From the NCBI RefSeq assembly GCF_000002425.4, contig NC_037256.1, positions 18,620,740 to 18,684,739 of the forward strand: a stretch of 64,000 nucleotides of DNA, in the 5' to 3' direction. A program made the translations under genes and the position numbers. This stretch comes from Physcomitrium patens (lineage: Eukaryota; Streptophyta; Bryopsida; Funariales; Funariaceae). Shown in pieces: positions 23,416 to 34,709 of this stretch. The notes beneath the pieces were generated by a model, which made no database searches, had not been told where the DNA came from, and was given only the letters and a program-made list of their open reading frames with translations. How positions within the stretch are numbered: the stretch's first letter is position 1; each line of letters starts with the position of its first letter.

Positions 23416-23444
23416 CCAAAATCCAATACCTTCTACTTCAAGCT

Positions 23445-23462
23445 TTCACGTCGGGTTCACCA
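23445..23462 (-). other. Primer-binding site of A-young, tRNA-Trp type
   Basis: The plus strand reads TTCACGTCGGGTTCACCA. As I recall plant cytoplasmic tRNA-Trp (CCA anticodon), this equals its 3' end over 18 bases. A 4-bp spacer separates it from the LTR at 23467. A-old keeps a decayed copy at 25706-25723 (TTCATGTCGGATTCACTA). Confidence 0.75.
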
Positions 23463-23466
23463 CTTA

Positions 23467-24805
23467 TGTCGTATTACGTGCTTTCCTGCTCGAGAACGCG
23501 CCGGGCGTTTGGCTGTAGAAGGTAGTATGGAGATTCGCCGATAGTCAAGCAGTCTATCAGTTTTTGACTGCTGGAATATAAACTACTGCAACAATGTACC
23601 GTAAATCTATACGGATGCTCTTTGACTCCTTGTCGAAGTCTTTTCTTTGCCCCAGCCGATAGGTCTCTAGACGTTACAGAGAACCCCGAACAACCCAAAC
23701 TGTTAATCTTCAATACCCTTTTGTACTTACGATCTTGTATCCACTAACTGTCCTGTTAGATTAACCCAATAAATTTCATTCACTCCGCATACTCAATCCT
23801 ATAGACACCCCTTTAATCCTTTAATCATAGACGTAACTCGATTTTTACAAAACAGTCAAGAGTATTCAAACCCACTTCATTTAAAAATCCCGATTCACCA
23901 TTACAACACTGACTTCAGCAGCGATTGCCTCAGTCTTCCCAAAACTCTACGAAGAAGAAAAATCCAAATTCTATGTCTTTCCTTCCCCGACCCGAAGCAT
24001 GAAGCTCCTCTCTCTAATTCCCTTGATCTTCAAAAACCTCCAATGAAACCGAACTAGTAACCTTGCAAAAGCTTGAAAACTACCTCCCCCTCCCCTGATT
24101 CTCCGAAAGAAAAAAAACCTCCTCCCTCAAAACTATATCCCCCCTAACCTTATCCTCTGAATTTCTTCAATCTTCCGTCTTAGATCCGGAATTGGCTCCC
24201 ACCTCAAGCTTGGATCCGAAATTGGCTCTCGTCGTCAAGTTTTCTCCTCCATTTTTACCTTTAAGAAATCCATTTATCGAAAACAACGTTCCTTGAAACG
24301 GCACAGAGAACAGGACAGCCTGAAACAGAATCGAACCCCGTAATCGGGACCACATTGAGTCGCTTGACCAATTCAGGTCCTATTTTGGGAAAGATGCCCG
24401 TAGTAACCTTGATGTTCCCATAATTGGGTCAAATTAGTCCTCGCATCAGATTGGCTAAGACCCGTAGTAAGACTTGGATTTCCTGTAATTAGACTGCATT
24501 GGGTTGACCGGCCAATTCAGGTCTCATATTGGATAAGAAGACCCGGATTGGATTATCGAAATTGGATACAATTGGCTCCTCGAACCCGTCGTGTGAATTG
24601 GTCCTTCTCTTCCTGCTGACTCCCGTTATTGGAATCGAATGGAGCATTTCAGTATGCCCCGGCTGACTGTAATGGAGTGACTGAACCTGACCACTCAGTA
24701 TTTGTACTGGAGTTGGTCGATGCTCCCAATATTTGAGGTAACTGAATATTAATAAAATTTCCCTTTCTTTTTATTTTCACTGTATACTCGTGTTACAACA
24801 CGACA
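23467..24805 (-). repeat. 5' LTR of A-young
   Basis: 1339 bp, TGTCGTATTACG...ACAACACGACA on the plus strand. It is almost identical to 16146-17484. The promoter is expected to read leftwards. Near the LTR start on the minus strand is AATAAA-like sequence, of uncertain meaning. Confidence 0.9.
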
Positions 24806-24809
24806 ACGT

Positions 24810-25660
24810 ATGATTTCATTGATGTCTATTTCTTCTTTCTTTGATGTAGCCATTGAAGGTTGAATTAAAGATATTAGATAGATAGTAAATACTTTTAACT
24901 TAGATGCTTGTAATGGTCTTTGAATATCAACCCTAAATTTTTTTCTTTCTCTCTTTGCCAACAACCCCACTGCCTCCTCGACTTCTTTCTAATTTGTTGT
25001 CAATTCTTCATCTTCTTTTTTATCTTCAAGTAAGATTTCCAACTTCTCTTGCAACTCTCCATCAGTGGCTTGAAGAAAGAGCTCCATCTTATTATGATCC
25101 AACAATTACCTTTCATTCTTTGATAAAGAAGAATATTGCTTTTCAAACTCCTTTAATAATTTTGTTGCTAGAAGATCTTTCTATGGCCTTTTAATCCATT
25201 TAAAAAAAGACTTTTTTGTAACCCTATCACTATCTTCGAAGAAAAACTCATCCTTCAATGCTTGAGAAAATCCCTCCTATGAACCTCCAAATTATCCTAT
25301 AAGAGACTTTACTTGATTTCTTATCTTTGATATAGATGCTAATTCAAATAATTGAACTATCTCTCTTTCTGAAACATACTTCAATTCCATTTCTTTTAGA
25401 TAACATCTTAAATATTTTGTAATATCTTTTCCTTCAAATTGATCGATCTTGTCTACAATTGCTTCTAATGCTTTGTTTGTCATATCTTCTTTGTGACCTT
25501 TAATTTGTTGTTGTTGCATGAATAAGGCAAAAGCCTCAAACATACTTGCAGAGTTAGGATCAAAATATATATCTTATCATCTACTTGTTCTATTACCTAT
25601 AGCTCCAATTGATGCACCATCCATAGCTCTTCCTTCGACTCTCTTGCCTTCTTTTTCCAT
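24810..25660 (-). pseudogene. A-old gag N-terminal remnant
   Basis: Minus strand from an ATG at 25658-25660. The segment 25543-25292 reads MQQQQIKGHKEDMTNKALEAIVDKID-type Gag, closely matching A-young, with IDQFEGKDITKYLRCYLKEMEL. It ends at the A-young insertion (DINEIIR). It is decayed by stops, and Gag reading resumes at 16141 on the far side of A-young. Confidence 0.75.
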
Positions 25661-25727
25661 AATTCAAATAATCCAAGAAAACCAAATATCTTCCACTTCA
25701 AGTATTTCATGTCGGATTCACTAAATA

Positions 25728-27235
25728 TATCTTATTACATGGAGGTTAGCTTAAGAATGCACTAGGCATCAAGATGTGAAAGATAAAGGAAATATTGCAA
25801 AAATAAATAACCAATAACAGTAATTGACTTTGGTAACAGTAACCAGTAGCAACAACCTATAATCAATAACAATGATCAATAACCAATAAGAGTAGCCAAT
25901 AACCAATAATGGTAGCTAATAACCAAAAGCTGTAACCAAAAACTAATAGCAATAATCAATACGCAATAGTAATAGTCAATAACTAGTAGTAAAACAAAGA
26001 TCCAATAACAATAATCAATATTCAGTAGCAATAATCAATATCCAATAGCAATAGTCGGTAACCAATAGCAAAATCAATATTCAATAGCAAAAACCAATAT
26101 CTTGTAGCAATAATCAATAACCAATAACAGTAGCCAATAATTAGTAGTTGTTATCAAAAACCAATAGCAGTATCCAATACTCAGTAGCAATATTCAATAA
26201 CCAGTAGCAAAAACCAAAATCCTTCAAAAATATAGAACTTTAGCACTCAATTTCTTCTTATCCAACTATTGGATTGAGCTCAAATTTCTAAGGAGAAAGT
26301 TAATATTCTTAACTTCAAATGGATGATAATCACAAAAATGTGCTCGGGTGTAGATCGGCCTTCTTTTTCAATCTAAATGTTGAATTTCTAGCACCAATTT
26401 CTTCTTATCAAACCATTCAATCAATCTCAAAATTCTCATATACAAAGAAAAATAAGTCTACTATCCAAATACATAATTTTCACTCCAATCCAATTAGTAG
26501 ATTGTAAAAAAATCTTAAAAACCCTCACTCGACCTAAAATTCTACTTACTGAGACCTTGACCTACTTAAACCTCAATAATCCTCAATTCAATAGTTAGAT
26601 CTAGCTAAATTTTACAATACATATTAAGCACAACTATAACCATTAATCAACAAAATTTCACTTATAGATTTATTACAAACTCTTGAAATCACCTAAAATA
26701 TCAATCCTATTTTGTTTCATAAAATCTAAGTCATCCAAAAATAAAATTGACTTTGTAAAGCTCTCACAAAGTCATTACAAATCCAAATCTTACAAAAAAA
26801 AAATGCTTATAGAAATCCTATCTAGTTTGCTTTCAAATTCCATTCTTTAATCTACCAAAGAGCCTTAGAGTTGCCATAGGTGCCCAGTTTTGTGCCTCGG
26901 GGTTTGATTTCAATCCAAGTTGATAACTGACTCTCCTCAAGTATCAAATTTTGTCTTTATAAGTTAATTTTTTTTAAAATCAATTCCTAACTTCTTTCTA
27001 TAAATGCTCATATTCTTTATTTTTCTAATCTACTTTATTTTGTTTTATTTATGGTCCAACAAAGAAAGTAGAAGGCCATTTGGTAAAAGATAATATTGGT
27101 ACTTTTTAGTTATACTACCCTTTTGACTATTAACTATATTTCTAAGATAATTTGGTCTAATACTTTGAACTAAGATCTTCTATATTATAATAATTTTCAC
27201 ACTCTTTCACCTATTAGTCGTATTACATCATGACA
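25728..27235 (-). repeat. 5' LTR of A-old
   Basis: 1508 bp, TATCTTATTACATGG...CATCATGACA, beginning 4 bp after the decayed tRNA-Trp primer site. It is colinear with the 3' LTR and preserves the empty site of the B solo LTR. A CAATAAC-type array occupies 25805-26215. Confidence 0.8.
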
Positions 27236-28715
27236 TTGGGCACTTAGCTGTGAAAGGTAGAATGGAAATTGCAACAATAAAATCACAACTTTAATAGAAT
27301 AGTAATTAAACTCTAATTAGACCATAACAATACTAAGAAAGTTTTAATCAATTCAAAGAAATCTTAAATGAATTATAAAGAAAGAATAAGAAATATTAAA
27401 AAAATATTAGAATGATCACAAATATATCTTAAATAAATCTCAATCCAATCTTAATTCAATTCTAGTTAAAATCCTATTGGACTTCAATCAAACTTTAGGC
27501 CAAAAACTAAATAAATCTTAAATCCTAAACAAATCCTTAACAAATCCTAAACAAATACTAATTCCTAGATCAACTCCTAACCAAATCTTAATCTTAAATC
27601 AAATCTTAACTAAATCCTAAATCCTAAATCAAAACTTAATCAAATCCTAAACTCTAAATCAAATCCTAATCAAATCCTAACCCTAAATCAAATCTTAATC
27701 CTAAATCAAATCCTAACCAAATCCTAACTAAATTCTAAATTCTAAATCAAATCCTAAATAAATTCTAAATCCTAAATCAAATCCTAACCAAATCCTAAAT
27801 CATAAACTAAACCCTAACTAATCCTAAATAATTCCTAAAACAGATTTAAAACCCAATAACTAATGAATGAACTATTGATTTTAACTCAAAATTTTCATAC
27901 TTCTTAATAATTAAGTTGAAAATAAGTACAAAAATAATTGAAAATGATCAAAATTATGAAATAGATGATAACCTCAAAAATGTGCTCAAGTATTGGCCAA
28001 CCTCCTTTTCTGACCTTGATGTCAATCTCCTAGAGCCAATATCTTTTTTTTTCACCATTTGATTGATTTTAAAGTTCTTATATACATTAGAAAATAAGTC
28101 TGCTATCTTTGCACATAAATTCTATTCCAATCCAACTAGTAGATTACACGAAAATTTAAAATTCCTCATTAGACCTAAAACTCTACTTTTTGAGACCTTG
28201 ATTGACTTAAACCTCAATAATCGTCAATTCAACCATTACATCAAGTTAAAATTCATAGCACATATTAAGCACAACTATAAATATTAATCCACAAAATTTT
28301 ACTTGTAGATTTGTTATTGAATTCTCAAAATCACCCAAAATATCAATCCTATTTTATTTCACAAAAATCTAAGTCATGCAAATCAAACTTGACTTTGTAA
28401 AGCACTTACAAAGTCATCACAAATTCAAATCACACAAAACCAATGCTCATAGAAATTCTATCTAGTATGCTATCAAATCTCTTTCTTTAATTTACAAAAG
28501 AACCCCAAAATTGTTGTTAAGGCTTGGTTTTGTGCCTTGGGATCTGTTTTGACCCTAGTTCATAACCAACCCTCTCCAAGTATCAATATCTAGTTTTTCT
28601 AGATAATTTTTGCTAGAATTTACTCTTAACTTCCTTTTAAAGTTGTCTATATCATTTATTTTCTAATCTACTTTGTTTTGTCTTATTTATGGTCCTACAA
28701 AGTAAGTAGAAGCCA
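27236..28715 (-). repeat. Third A-type LTR, directly adjoining A-old
   Basis: Starts TTGGGCACTTAGCTGTGAAAGG, which corresponds to about 33 bp inside an A LTR. It follows the LTR through GATGATAACC..AAAAATGTGCTC, CTAGTAGATTACACG and GGTCCTACAAAGTAAGTAGAAG, then stops matching near 28715, before the U3 tip. Both tips are missing. It is more diverged than the two A-old LTRs and probably older, or a relic of unequal recombination. Confidence 0.6.
27470..27860. repeat. TCCTAAAY/CCTAACC-type degenerate tandem repeat
   Basis: Runs of AAATCCTAA, AAATCCTAACC and CTAAACC words fill the part of the third A-type LTR where A-old LTRs have CAATAAC repeats. An exact CCCTAAA (plant telomere unit) occurs only sporadically, so this is not telomeric DNA. 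Confidence 0.7.
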
Positions 28716-28859
28716 CTTTTCTTGCATCAATTATTGGAAAGACAATCGAAGGATAGAATGGATAGAGAAACTCATAAAAAAGTATTATAATATTTTTTCT
28801 AATTAACCTACTTAGTAGAATACCTCTTGATTGAGATTCTTCTTTTCAAATAAAAATAT

Positions 28860-29741
28860 TATCTAGAGCCAAACTAGCAAGTCGACCAATTTATTGCCTA
28901 ATATCAAAAAAACTTGAAAAGCTATAAAAGACATTCAACAAATTCTTAGAAAAAAGCGTCTTTCAAATAAGCACATCACCATAGAGAGCATATGTATTAT
29001 TTTCACCCAAACAAGATGGTGGACTTTGTTTTTGCATTGACTATTGAGGCCTCAATAAGCATATTGTTAAAAATACATATCTACTTCTATGGGTGGATAA
29101 TCTTTTTGATTAGTTTTGGGGTGTGACCATCTTTAGTAAATTAGATCTTTACAATGGCTATTGACAAATACCTATTGCAAGAGAGGATGTAGAAAAGATG
29201 TCATTTTGTACGTGCTATGGACTTTTTGAATGGCTAGTTTTACCTTTTGGCCTCACCAATGCTTTAGCTTCTTTTATGGATCACATAAAAAAATTATTTC
29301 AGGACTTTTTAGATAAGTATATAGTCTTTACTGATGATATCTTTATATATAATAAAACCTCTAAAGAATATGAACAATATCTACAAGAAGTATTGTGCCA
29401 ACTACAAGATACTCCTTTTTATTGCAAACAATCAAATTGTGAATTTTGGAAGTCCAAAGTCAGCTTTTTGACGCATGTGGTGTCTTCTAAAGGCATACGT
29501 ATGAAAGAAGATAAGGTAAAAGCAGTAGAGGATTGGCCAACCCCCAAGGATGCTTCTAAAGTTCACTCATTTTTAGGCCTTACTAGACATTATCACCATT
29601 TTGTTTAGCAATTTGTTCACATTGCTACCTCATTGATAAACCTATTGGATAAGGATTTTGTATTTGAATGGAAACTAGAACAGCAAAGCATCTTTGATAA
29701 GTTGAAGGAAGCACTCATTACTACTCTAATATTTCAATTAT
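28860..29741 (+). pseudogene. C2 reverse transcriptase remnant
   Basis: Plus strand. After a degraded N-terminal stretch (RAKLASRPIYCLI), RT motifs appear: KLDLYNGY at 29141, then an open section 29198-29608 with YGLFEWLVLPFGLTNALASF, catalytic VFTDDIFIYN, and SKVSFLTHVVSSKGI. It is cut at 29741 by D3 and RNase H continues at 31055. The style is that of plant chromoviruses. Confidence 0.75.
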
Positions 29742-31054
29742 TGTCATGTTATGACACGATTATATGCTGAAAATATGACTAAAAATATTTTTTTAATTAA
29801 TATTATTTATTATTAGTTCAATAAGAATTCAAAATATTTTTAATTTACTTTTAAAAAAGCCTCTTAGCCTATTTTCTTGTCTTAATAGCAAGTAAATAAA
29901 AATTAATTAGTATTTTTACCTTCTAGGATATAGAAACTTTTTTATTGCCTTAGAAAGCCCATAAATTGATAAAATCAGGGTAGAAGAAGTAAATGGTTGA
30001 TATGGTAGATACTAGGGTCAAGTTGATGGTAGGATTGGGCTAAAAAATCCTTAGGATAGATTAAATTGATATCCAAGGACTGACTATTTGTAAAACAGGG
30101 TCGAAATTAGACCTCTAGTCATTAAAATGACTACTTAGGGAAAATTAAGATTTCATTTGAAGATCGGAAATTAGAATATGAGAGCTAGCTTGAAGCTCTT
30201 TCCAAAGGCATAAGGATTGTTTTTATAAGATTTTTGAAGACTTAAAAATTATTATTCAAAGTTAGAGTTTATATTAGTGATTTGGATTTTATACAATATA
30301 ACTTGGGCTAGCAATTTTGGCTAGTTTTTACTATTGGTATAACATCTACGGTTCAAAATTTAGAATTTTTTGGATTATTAAGTGCACTAAGTGTATACAA
30401 AATTTTATGATAATCTAACGGTGTGGTTTAGAGATATCTGGTTTTTAGCACAAGAGGGTTTTGGAAGTTGGCAGTTTGGAGTTAGATAGGATTTCTATGA
30501 TATTTGAAGATCTATTAGTCGAATCAAGATGAAATTTGGCATGGTATTGGAAGACTTAAAGTTCAAGCTGCACACGAATTTTGAGTCAAAGTTAATAGTT
30601 AGAGAAGGAGAAATCACTACTGGGATTTTTTCTTCACTTTTCAAGTTGGCAACCAAGTGACATTAGTGCAATTTTTGAAGGTTTTCTCACAATCTGCAAC
30701 TTAGATTGGGCTCAAAATTCTTGAACGTATAGAAAACTTATATTGACAATTACATGCAAAATTTTACATCAAGTGGACAGTTACATTAGAAGTTACAACT
30801 TGTTAAAGCTCAGTAATTAAGATTGGAGCTTATAAGAAAAATATAAATTGATTAAATATGAAAGTAACAAAGTAATTGAGGTTTATGTGTAATTGAGGCT
30901 ACTAAAAAGAGTATTTTTTAGCACTTTTGAACTGGAATTTGAATTATATTCTTCTCATATGGATGAAACTTATTGGGATTTTTTAGATGTTTGTAAAATA
31001 CAACCTCACCTTCTACAATTAGGTGCCTAGTGCATTCCCCAGCAAGACAATACT
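29742..31054 (+). mobile_element. Solo LTR D3
   Basis: About 1.3 kb of non-coding sequence starting TGTCATGTTATGACACG. It aligns with D5 (TATTGTGTTGTGG, then ATATATGAAAATA) and ends like D5 (CCTAGTGCATTCCCCAGC against CCCAATGTATTCCTTGATAGC). It separates C2 RT from RNase H. Flanks TTAT/GTAT are only a weak duplication, so the right end could be off by a few bases. Confidence 0.55.
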
Positions 31055-31666
31055 GTATGATCCTAATCTTCTTTAAATGCTTGACATTGATACTTCCGAC
31101 TTTCCTATTGGAGCGGTTGTTCAATAAGACTTTGATAGGGACCTTCAACCTATAGCATATAAATCATATAAGCTCAGAAGAATAGAGTGCAATTATTTTG
31201 TATGTGATTGAGAGCAATTAGCGATTGTATATGCGACAAAGGTGTGGCAATACTTTTTGTTGAGGAAGCCAATGGTTGTTTGAACTGACTATTGACCCTT
31301 GCTATACAATTTGTATTTAAAAAATATGAAATCATGACATCATTGTTGAATAGAATAGTTGTAGCTTTTTTACATCCAACTTGAGTACTAACAAAGGTGA
31401 CAATATACTATGCCTAACAGCTTAATGCAAAGACTAGACTTGAAGGACAAATCAAAAAATAAGACAAAAGTCACTACCATTTGTAGTATTATTTCAAATC
31501 TAACCAAAGAAGTAAAATAGAAAAAAGCTATACATTGGGATGTTTATTTCAAGATGATCAACAATCAGCTAAAGATGGGCAATATATAATATCAAGATTA
31601 TACTTTTAGTAATGACTTACTCTATTTCAAGAAATAGATTTATATATCCAACAATACTAAACTCCG
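31055..31666 (+). pseudogene. C2 RNase H and start of integrase
   Basis: Broken frames on the plus strand give PNL..TLILPTF-like RNase H sequence, the SYKLRRIECNYFVCD stretch and YATKVWQYFLLRK. Integrase N-terminal sequence (ISRNRFIYPTILN) follows up to the solo A LTR at 31667. Confidence 0.55.
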
Positions 31667-32877
31667 ATGTCGTATTGTAACACGAGTATACCGTGAAAAT
31701 ATAAAGAAAGGGGACTTTTATTAATATTCAGTTACCTCGAATATTAGGAGCAACGACCGATTCCAGTGCAAATACTGAGAGGCCAGGTTCAGTCATCCTA
31801 TTATAGTCAGCCGGGGCATACTGAAATGCTCCGTTTGATTCCAATAACGAGAGTCAACAGAAAGAGAAAAGACCAATCCAACGATAGATGAGCCTGGTTC
31901 GAAGAGCCAATTGGATCCAATTTCAAGACATCCAATCCAAGTCCTATTACGGGCCTCTTACCCAATATGAGACCTGACTTGGTCGGGCAATCCAATGCGG
32001 TCCAATTACGGGAACATCCAGGTCTTACTACGGGCCTCTTAGCCAATATGAGACCTAAATTAGTCGGGCAACTCAATGTGGTCCCGATTACGGGGGTTTT
32101 GATTCCATTTCAGGCTGTCGTGTTCTTTGTGCCGTTCCGAGAACATCCTTTCGATAAAAAGATCTCTTAAAGATAAAAATGGAGGAGAAAGCTCTGACGA
32201 CAGAGCCAATTCTGGATCCAAGACGGAAGATTGAGGAAATTCAGAGGCTAGGATTTGAAAGAGGGGAGAATTAGGGTTAAAGGAGAGGATAGGTTAAGAA
32301 ATGAAAGGGAGAGAGAATAAGTTTTTAAGGGTCGGAGAGCTAGCTTCATGCTTCGGGAGGGGGTAAAAAGACAGAGAATTGGATTTTTTTTTCTTCATAG
32401 GGTTTTGTGAAGACTAAGGCAATCGTTGTTGAAGTCAGTGTTGTACTGGTGAATCGAGATTTTTAATGAAGTGGGTTTGATTACTCTTGACTGTTTTATG
32501 AAATCGAAGTTACGTCTGTGGTTGAAGGATTAAAAGGGTGTTTATAGGATTGAGTATGCGGAGTGAATGAAAATTTTTGAGTTAATCTAACAAGACAGTC
32601 AGTGGATACAAGGTCGTGAGTATAAAGCGGTATCGAAGATTAGCAGATTGGGTTGTTCGGGTTTCTTTGTAACGTCTAGAGACCTATCGACTGGGGCAAA
32701 AAGGATTTCGGCGAGCAGTCGAAGGACATCCGTATAGATTTATGGTATATTCTTGCAGTCGTTTATATTCCAACAGTCAAAAACTGATTGACTGCTTGAA
32801 TATTACCAAATCTCCATACTACCTTCTATAGCCAGACGCCTAGCATATTCTCGAGCAAAAAAGCACGTAATACGACA
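31667..32877 (+). mobile_element. Solo LTR of family A, plus orientation
   Basis: 1211 bp, reverse complement of the A-young LTR over nearly its whole length. It runs from TGTCGTATTGTAACACG to CACGTAATACGACA. It interrupts the C2 integrase zinc-finger region. The flanks CCGA (31663-31666) and CCGG (32878-32881) fit a 4-bp duplication with one change. It is closer in sequence to A-young than to A-old. Confidence 0.85.
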
Positions 32878-34170
32878 CCGGATGCATATACTTTAGCAAG
32901 GATATGATATTCCAATATCTAGACATTTGAGATAAGAAAAGACTTTCAAATATATCTCAAGGACATGATTTTGGGCATGTTTGGATCATAATGTTTGAGC
33001 CTTTGTACGCTCTTACAAGTTATGTCAATGTAATAAAGTATGTAATGTAATGTCTTTTAGACTATTGCAGCTAACTTTGCTATGCACAATACATTGAAAG
33101 CAGGTGACTATGAATCTCATTACGTATTTGCTGTAAATACTTCATAATCATACTACAATTGTTGTCTTTGTAGATCAATAATTAAAGCAACTTCGCTTAA
33201 TCGTGGCATGCCTAGATATTGATGCCTTAGTACTTGTATAAGTCTTCTTTGATACCATCTTTTGTTACAATATATTACCTTGTGTCATTATTTTAGATCA
33301 AAATTCACACTTTAGAAGAAGTTTTTAACAAGTCTTATTTAAGCTACTACGGACACAATTGGCCATATCTATAGCCTTCCATCTCCAAATAGATAGACAA
33401 ACATACCATAGAAATCAAATCTTAGAAAATATATTGTGGACATTTGTGGTGGTTCATCAAAATGATTGGGATGAATATTTGACGTCCTTAGAGTTTACTT
33501 ATAATAATAATATTCAAGCAAGTATTAGTCATTCACTATTTTTTCTTTAATATCAATCAGCATCCAATTATGCTAGCAACTATCTATTGTTCCATCAATA
33601 CCAACAGCCTTATAATGGAAGAACTTATACAACAACTTATAACAATCTTATAAGAAGCACAAAATTACCTTGTTAGTGCACAGAGTCAATAGAAGCAATA
33701 TGTGGATATCCATTGGCAATACAAGACCTTTTAAGAGAGTGATCAAGTGTTACTCTCCAACGCCAACTTGCCACTTGCTACATCAACCCAAATTTGTAAA
33801 CTAGCACCTCGACAGCTTAGATCTTTTTACATCTCTATACTAATTTTTGATATTACATATTGCTTTGAGCTTCTGCCATATATTTGGATCCATCCAATCT
33901 TCTATATTTTGCAATTGGACAAATTTTAAATCAAGCCAAAGCACTTTTCAGATTGATACTAAACACCATCACCACTAATTGTAGTTGATGAGTAACAAGA
34001 ATATGAAGTGGATAGCATTTTGGAGCATCGCTACCTTCATCATGGTAGTAGACCTCAACAACTTAAGTACAAAGTTCTTTAGAAAGGTTATTCTATTCAC
34101 AATGTAATGAGAGAATTTGCATAAAACCTCATCTATTGTCAAGAGATAATTTGGAGATACCATCGGGAGC
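32878..34170 (+). pseudogene. C2 integrase with chromodomain
   Basis: Plus strand, many stops. It runs through the zinc-finger region, catalytic core (33000-33560, with FTYNNNIQASISHS near 33500) and the PFxI/ELPxxLRIHPIF-type C-terminal part (33790-33910). A chromodomain-like block then lies at about 33995-34100: EYEVDSILEHRYLHHG, then QLKYKVL, stop, KGYS (the stop replaces the usual Trp of WKGY). In chromoviruses the chromodomain steers integration, often to heterochromatin. Confidence 0.65.
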
Positions 34171-34709
34171 AAAATGGGGATGTTTTGTATTAGTGGAGAG
34201 GGATTAATTATAAAAGAGTATAAATAAGATAATTATATAGATATTTAAAACCATAGAAGTTTTTAGAATTGAAATTAGGTTAGTGGACCAAGTAGAATCT
34301 ATTATAGAATATTCTAAAAAGAATTTAGGATAATTATTTAAGTGGCACTTATCATGGAATCTTTTAGAAAAGGTTTAAGGTGGTTATTTTGGTGGGATCC
34401 ACTATCTATGAATATTTTAAAAAGTCTTGGATGATAGGATAAGGTATAAATAGGATTGACTAGGACCTTTTGGGGCATTTGGTCAGGTATGGCTTTGAAC
34501 CTTTTTTCTTATTAAAATTTGGTTTTACATCTTTCTATTCAGTTCTGTTCTATTCTATTTTTATTTGCTCAGTTTTTTGTTTTATGTCCTATTTTTTTTA
34601 CTTCCATTTAATTTTATTCTGGTATGTTTTGTCTTATTTTTTGATGAGGCTTTATATTATTATAGATTAGAATGATCTTAGATTTTTGAGATAGTCTGAT
34701 CTTGTTTCA
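34171..34709 (+). repeat. Polypurine tract and 3' LTR of C2
   Basis: AAAATGGGGA (34171-34180) precedes the LTR start TGTTTTGTATTAG at 34181. The LTR ends CTTGTTTCA at 34709, just before TTAGA. Confidence 0.75.

Larger units (their letters stand above)
16146..24805 (-). mobile_element. Young family A Ty3/gypsy element (A-young)
   Basis: An 8660-bp full-length LTR retrotransposon on the minus strand. Two 1339-bp LTRs (16146-17484, 23467-24805) begin TGTCGT and end ACGACA. It has a tRNA-Trp-type primer site, gag, protease, RT, RNase H, integrase and a polypurine tract. ACGT occurs at 16142-16145 and 24806-24809, a 4-bp target duplication, and removing the insert restores the A-old Gag frame. 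LTR differences seen by eye are a few per cent, mostly transitions. No chromodomain is visible after integrase. Several single-base stops in gag and pol make it non-autonomous as it stands. It looks the most recent of the full-length insertions. Confidence 0.9.
8755..27235 (-). mobile_element. Old family A element (A-old), host of A-young
   Basis: Ty3/gypsy element on the minus strand, with LTRs 8755-11041 and 25728-27235. The internal region (11042-16145 plus 24806-25727, about 6.0 kb) matches the 6.0-kb internal region of A-young in order and length: gag, protease, RT, RNase H, integrase. The left LTR is enlarged by a 777-bp solo LTR; without it the LTR lengths are about 1505 and 1508 bp. 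No matching target duplication is visible at 8754/27236, probably because a third A-type LTR abuts on the right. It is strongly decayed. Confidence 0.75.
5398..34709 (+). mobile_element. Chromovirus C2, nested in C1 and hosting family A
   Basis: Two direct LTRs (5398-5948 and 34181-34709) are flanked by TCAGA (5393-5397) and TTAGA (34710-34714), a 5-bp duplication with one C/T change. After the 5' LTR comes a decayed initiator-Met primer site, then gag, protease, reverse transcriptase, RNase H, integrase with a chromodomain, a polypurine tract and the 3' LTR, all on the plus strand. Insertions inside it are D2, the A-family complex (8755 to about 28715), D3, and a solo A LTR. The chromodomain places it among chromoviruses. 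All frames contain stops. Confidence 0.8.

Noticed and set aside
23445..23462. Possible tRNA-Trp gene
   Set aside because: Only the 3' 18 bases are present, at the position of a primer-binding site next to an LTR.
27470..27860. Possible interstitial telomere repeats
   Set aside because: Most units are TCCTAAA or TCCTAAC variants; exact CCCTAAA is rare, and the tract sits inside an LTR.
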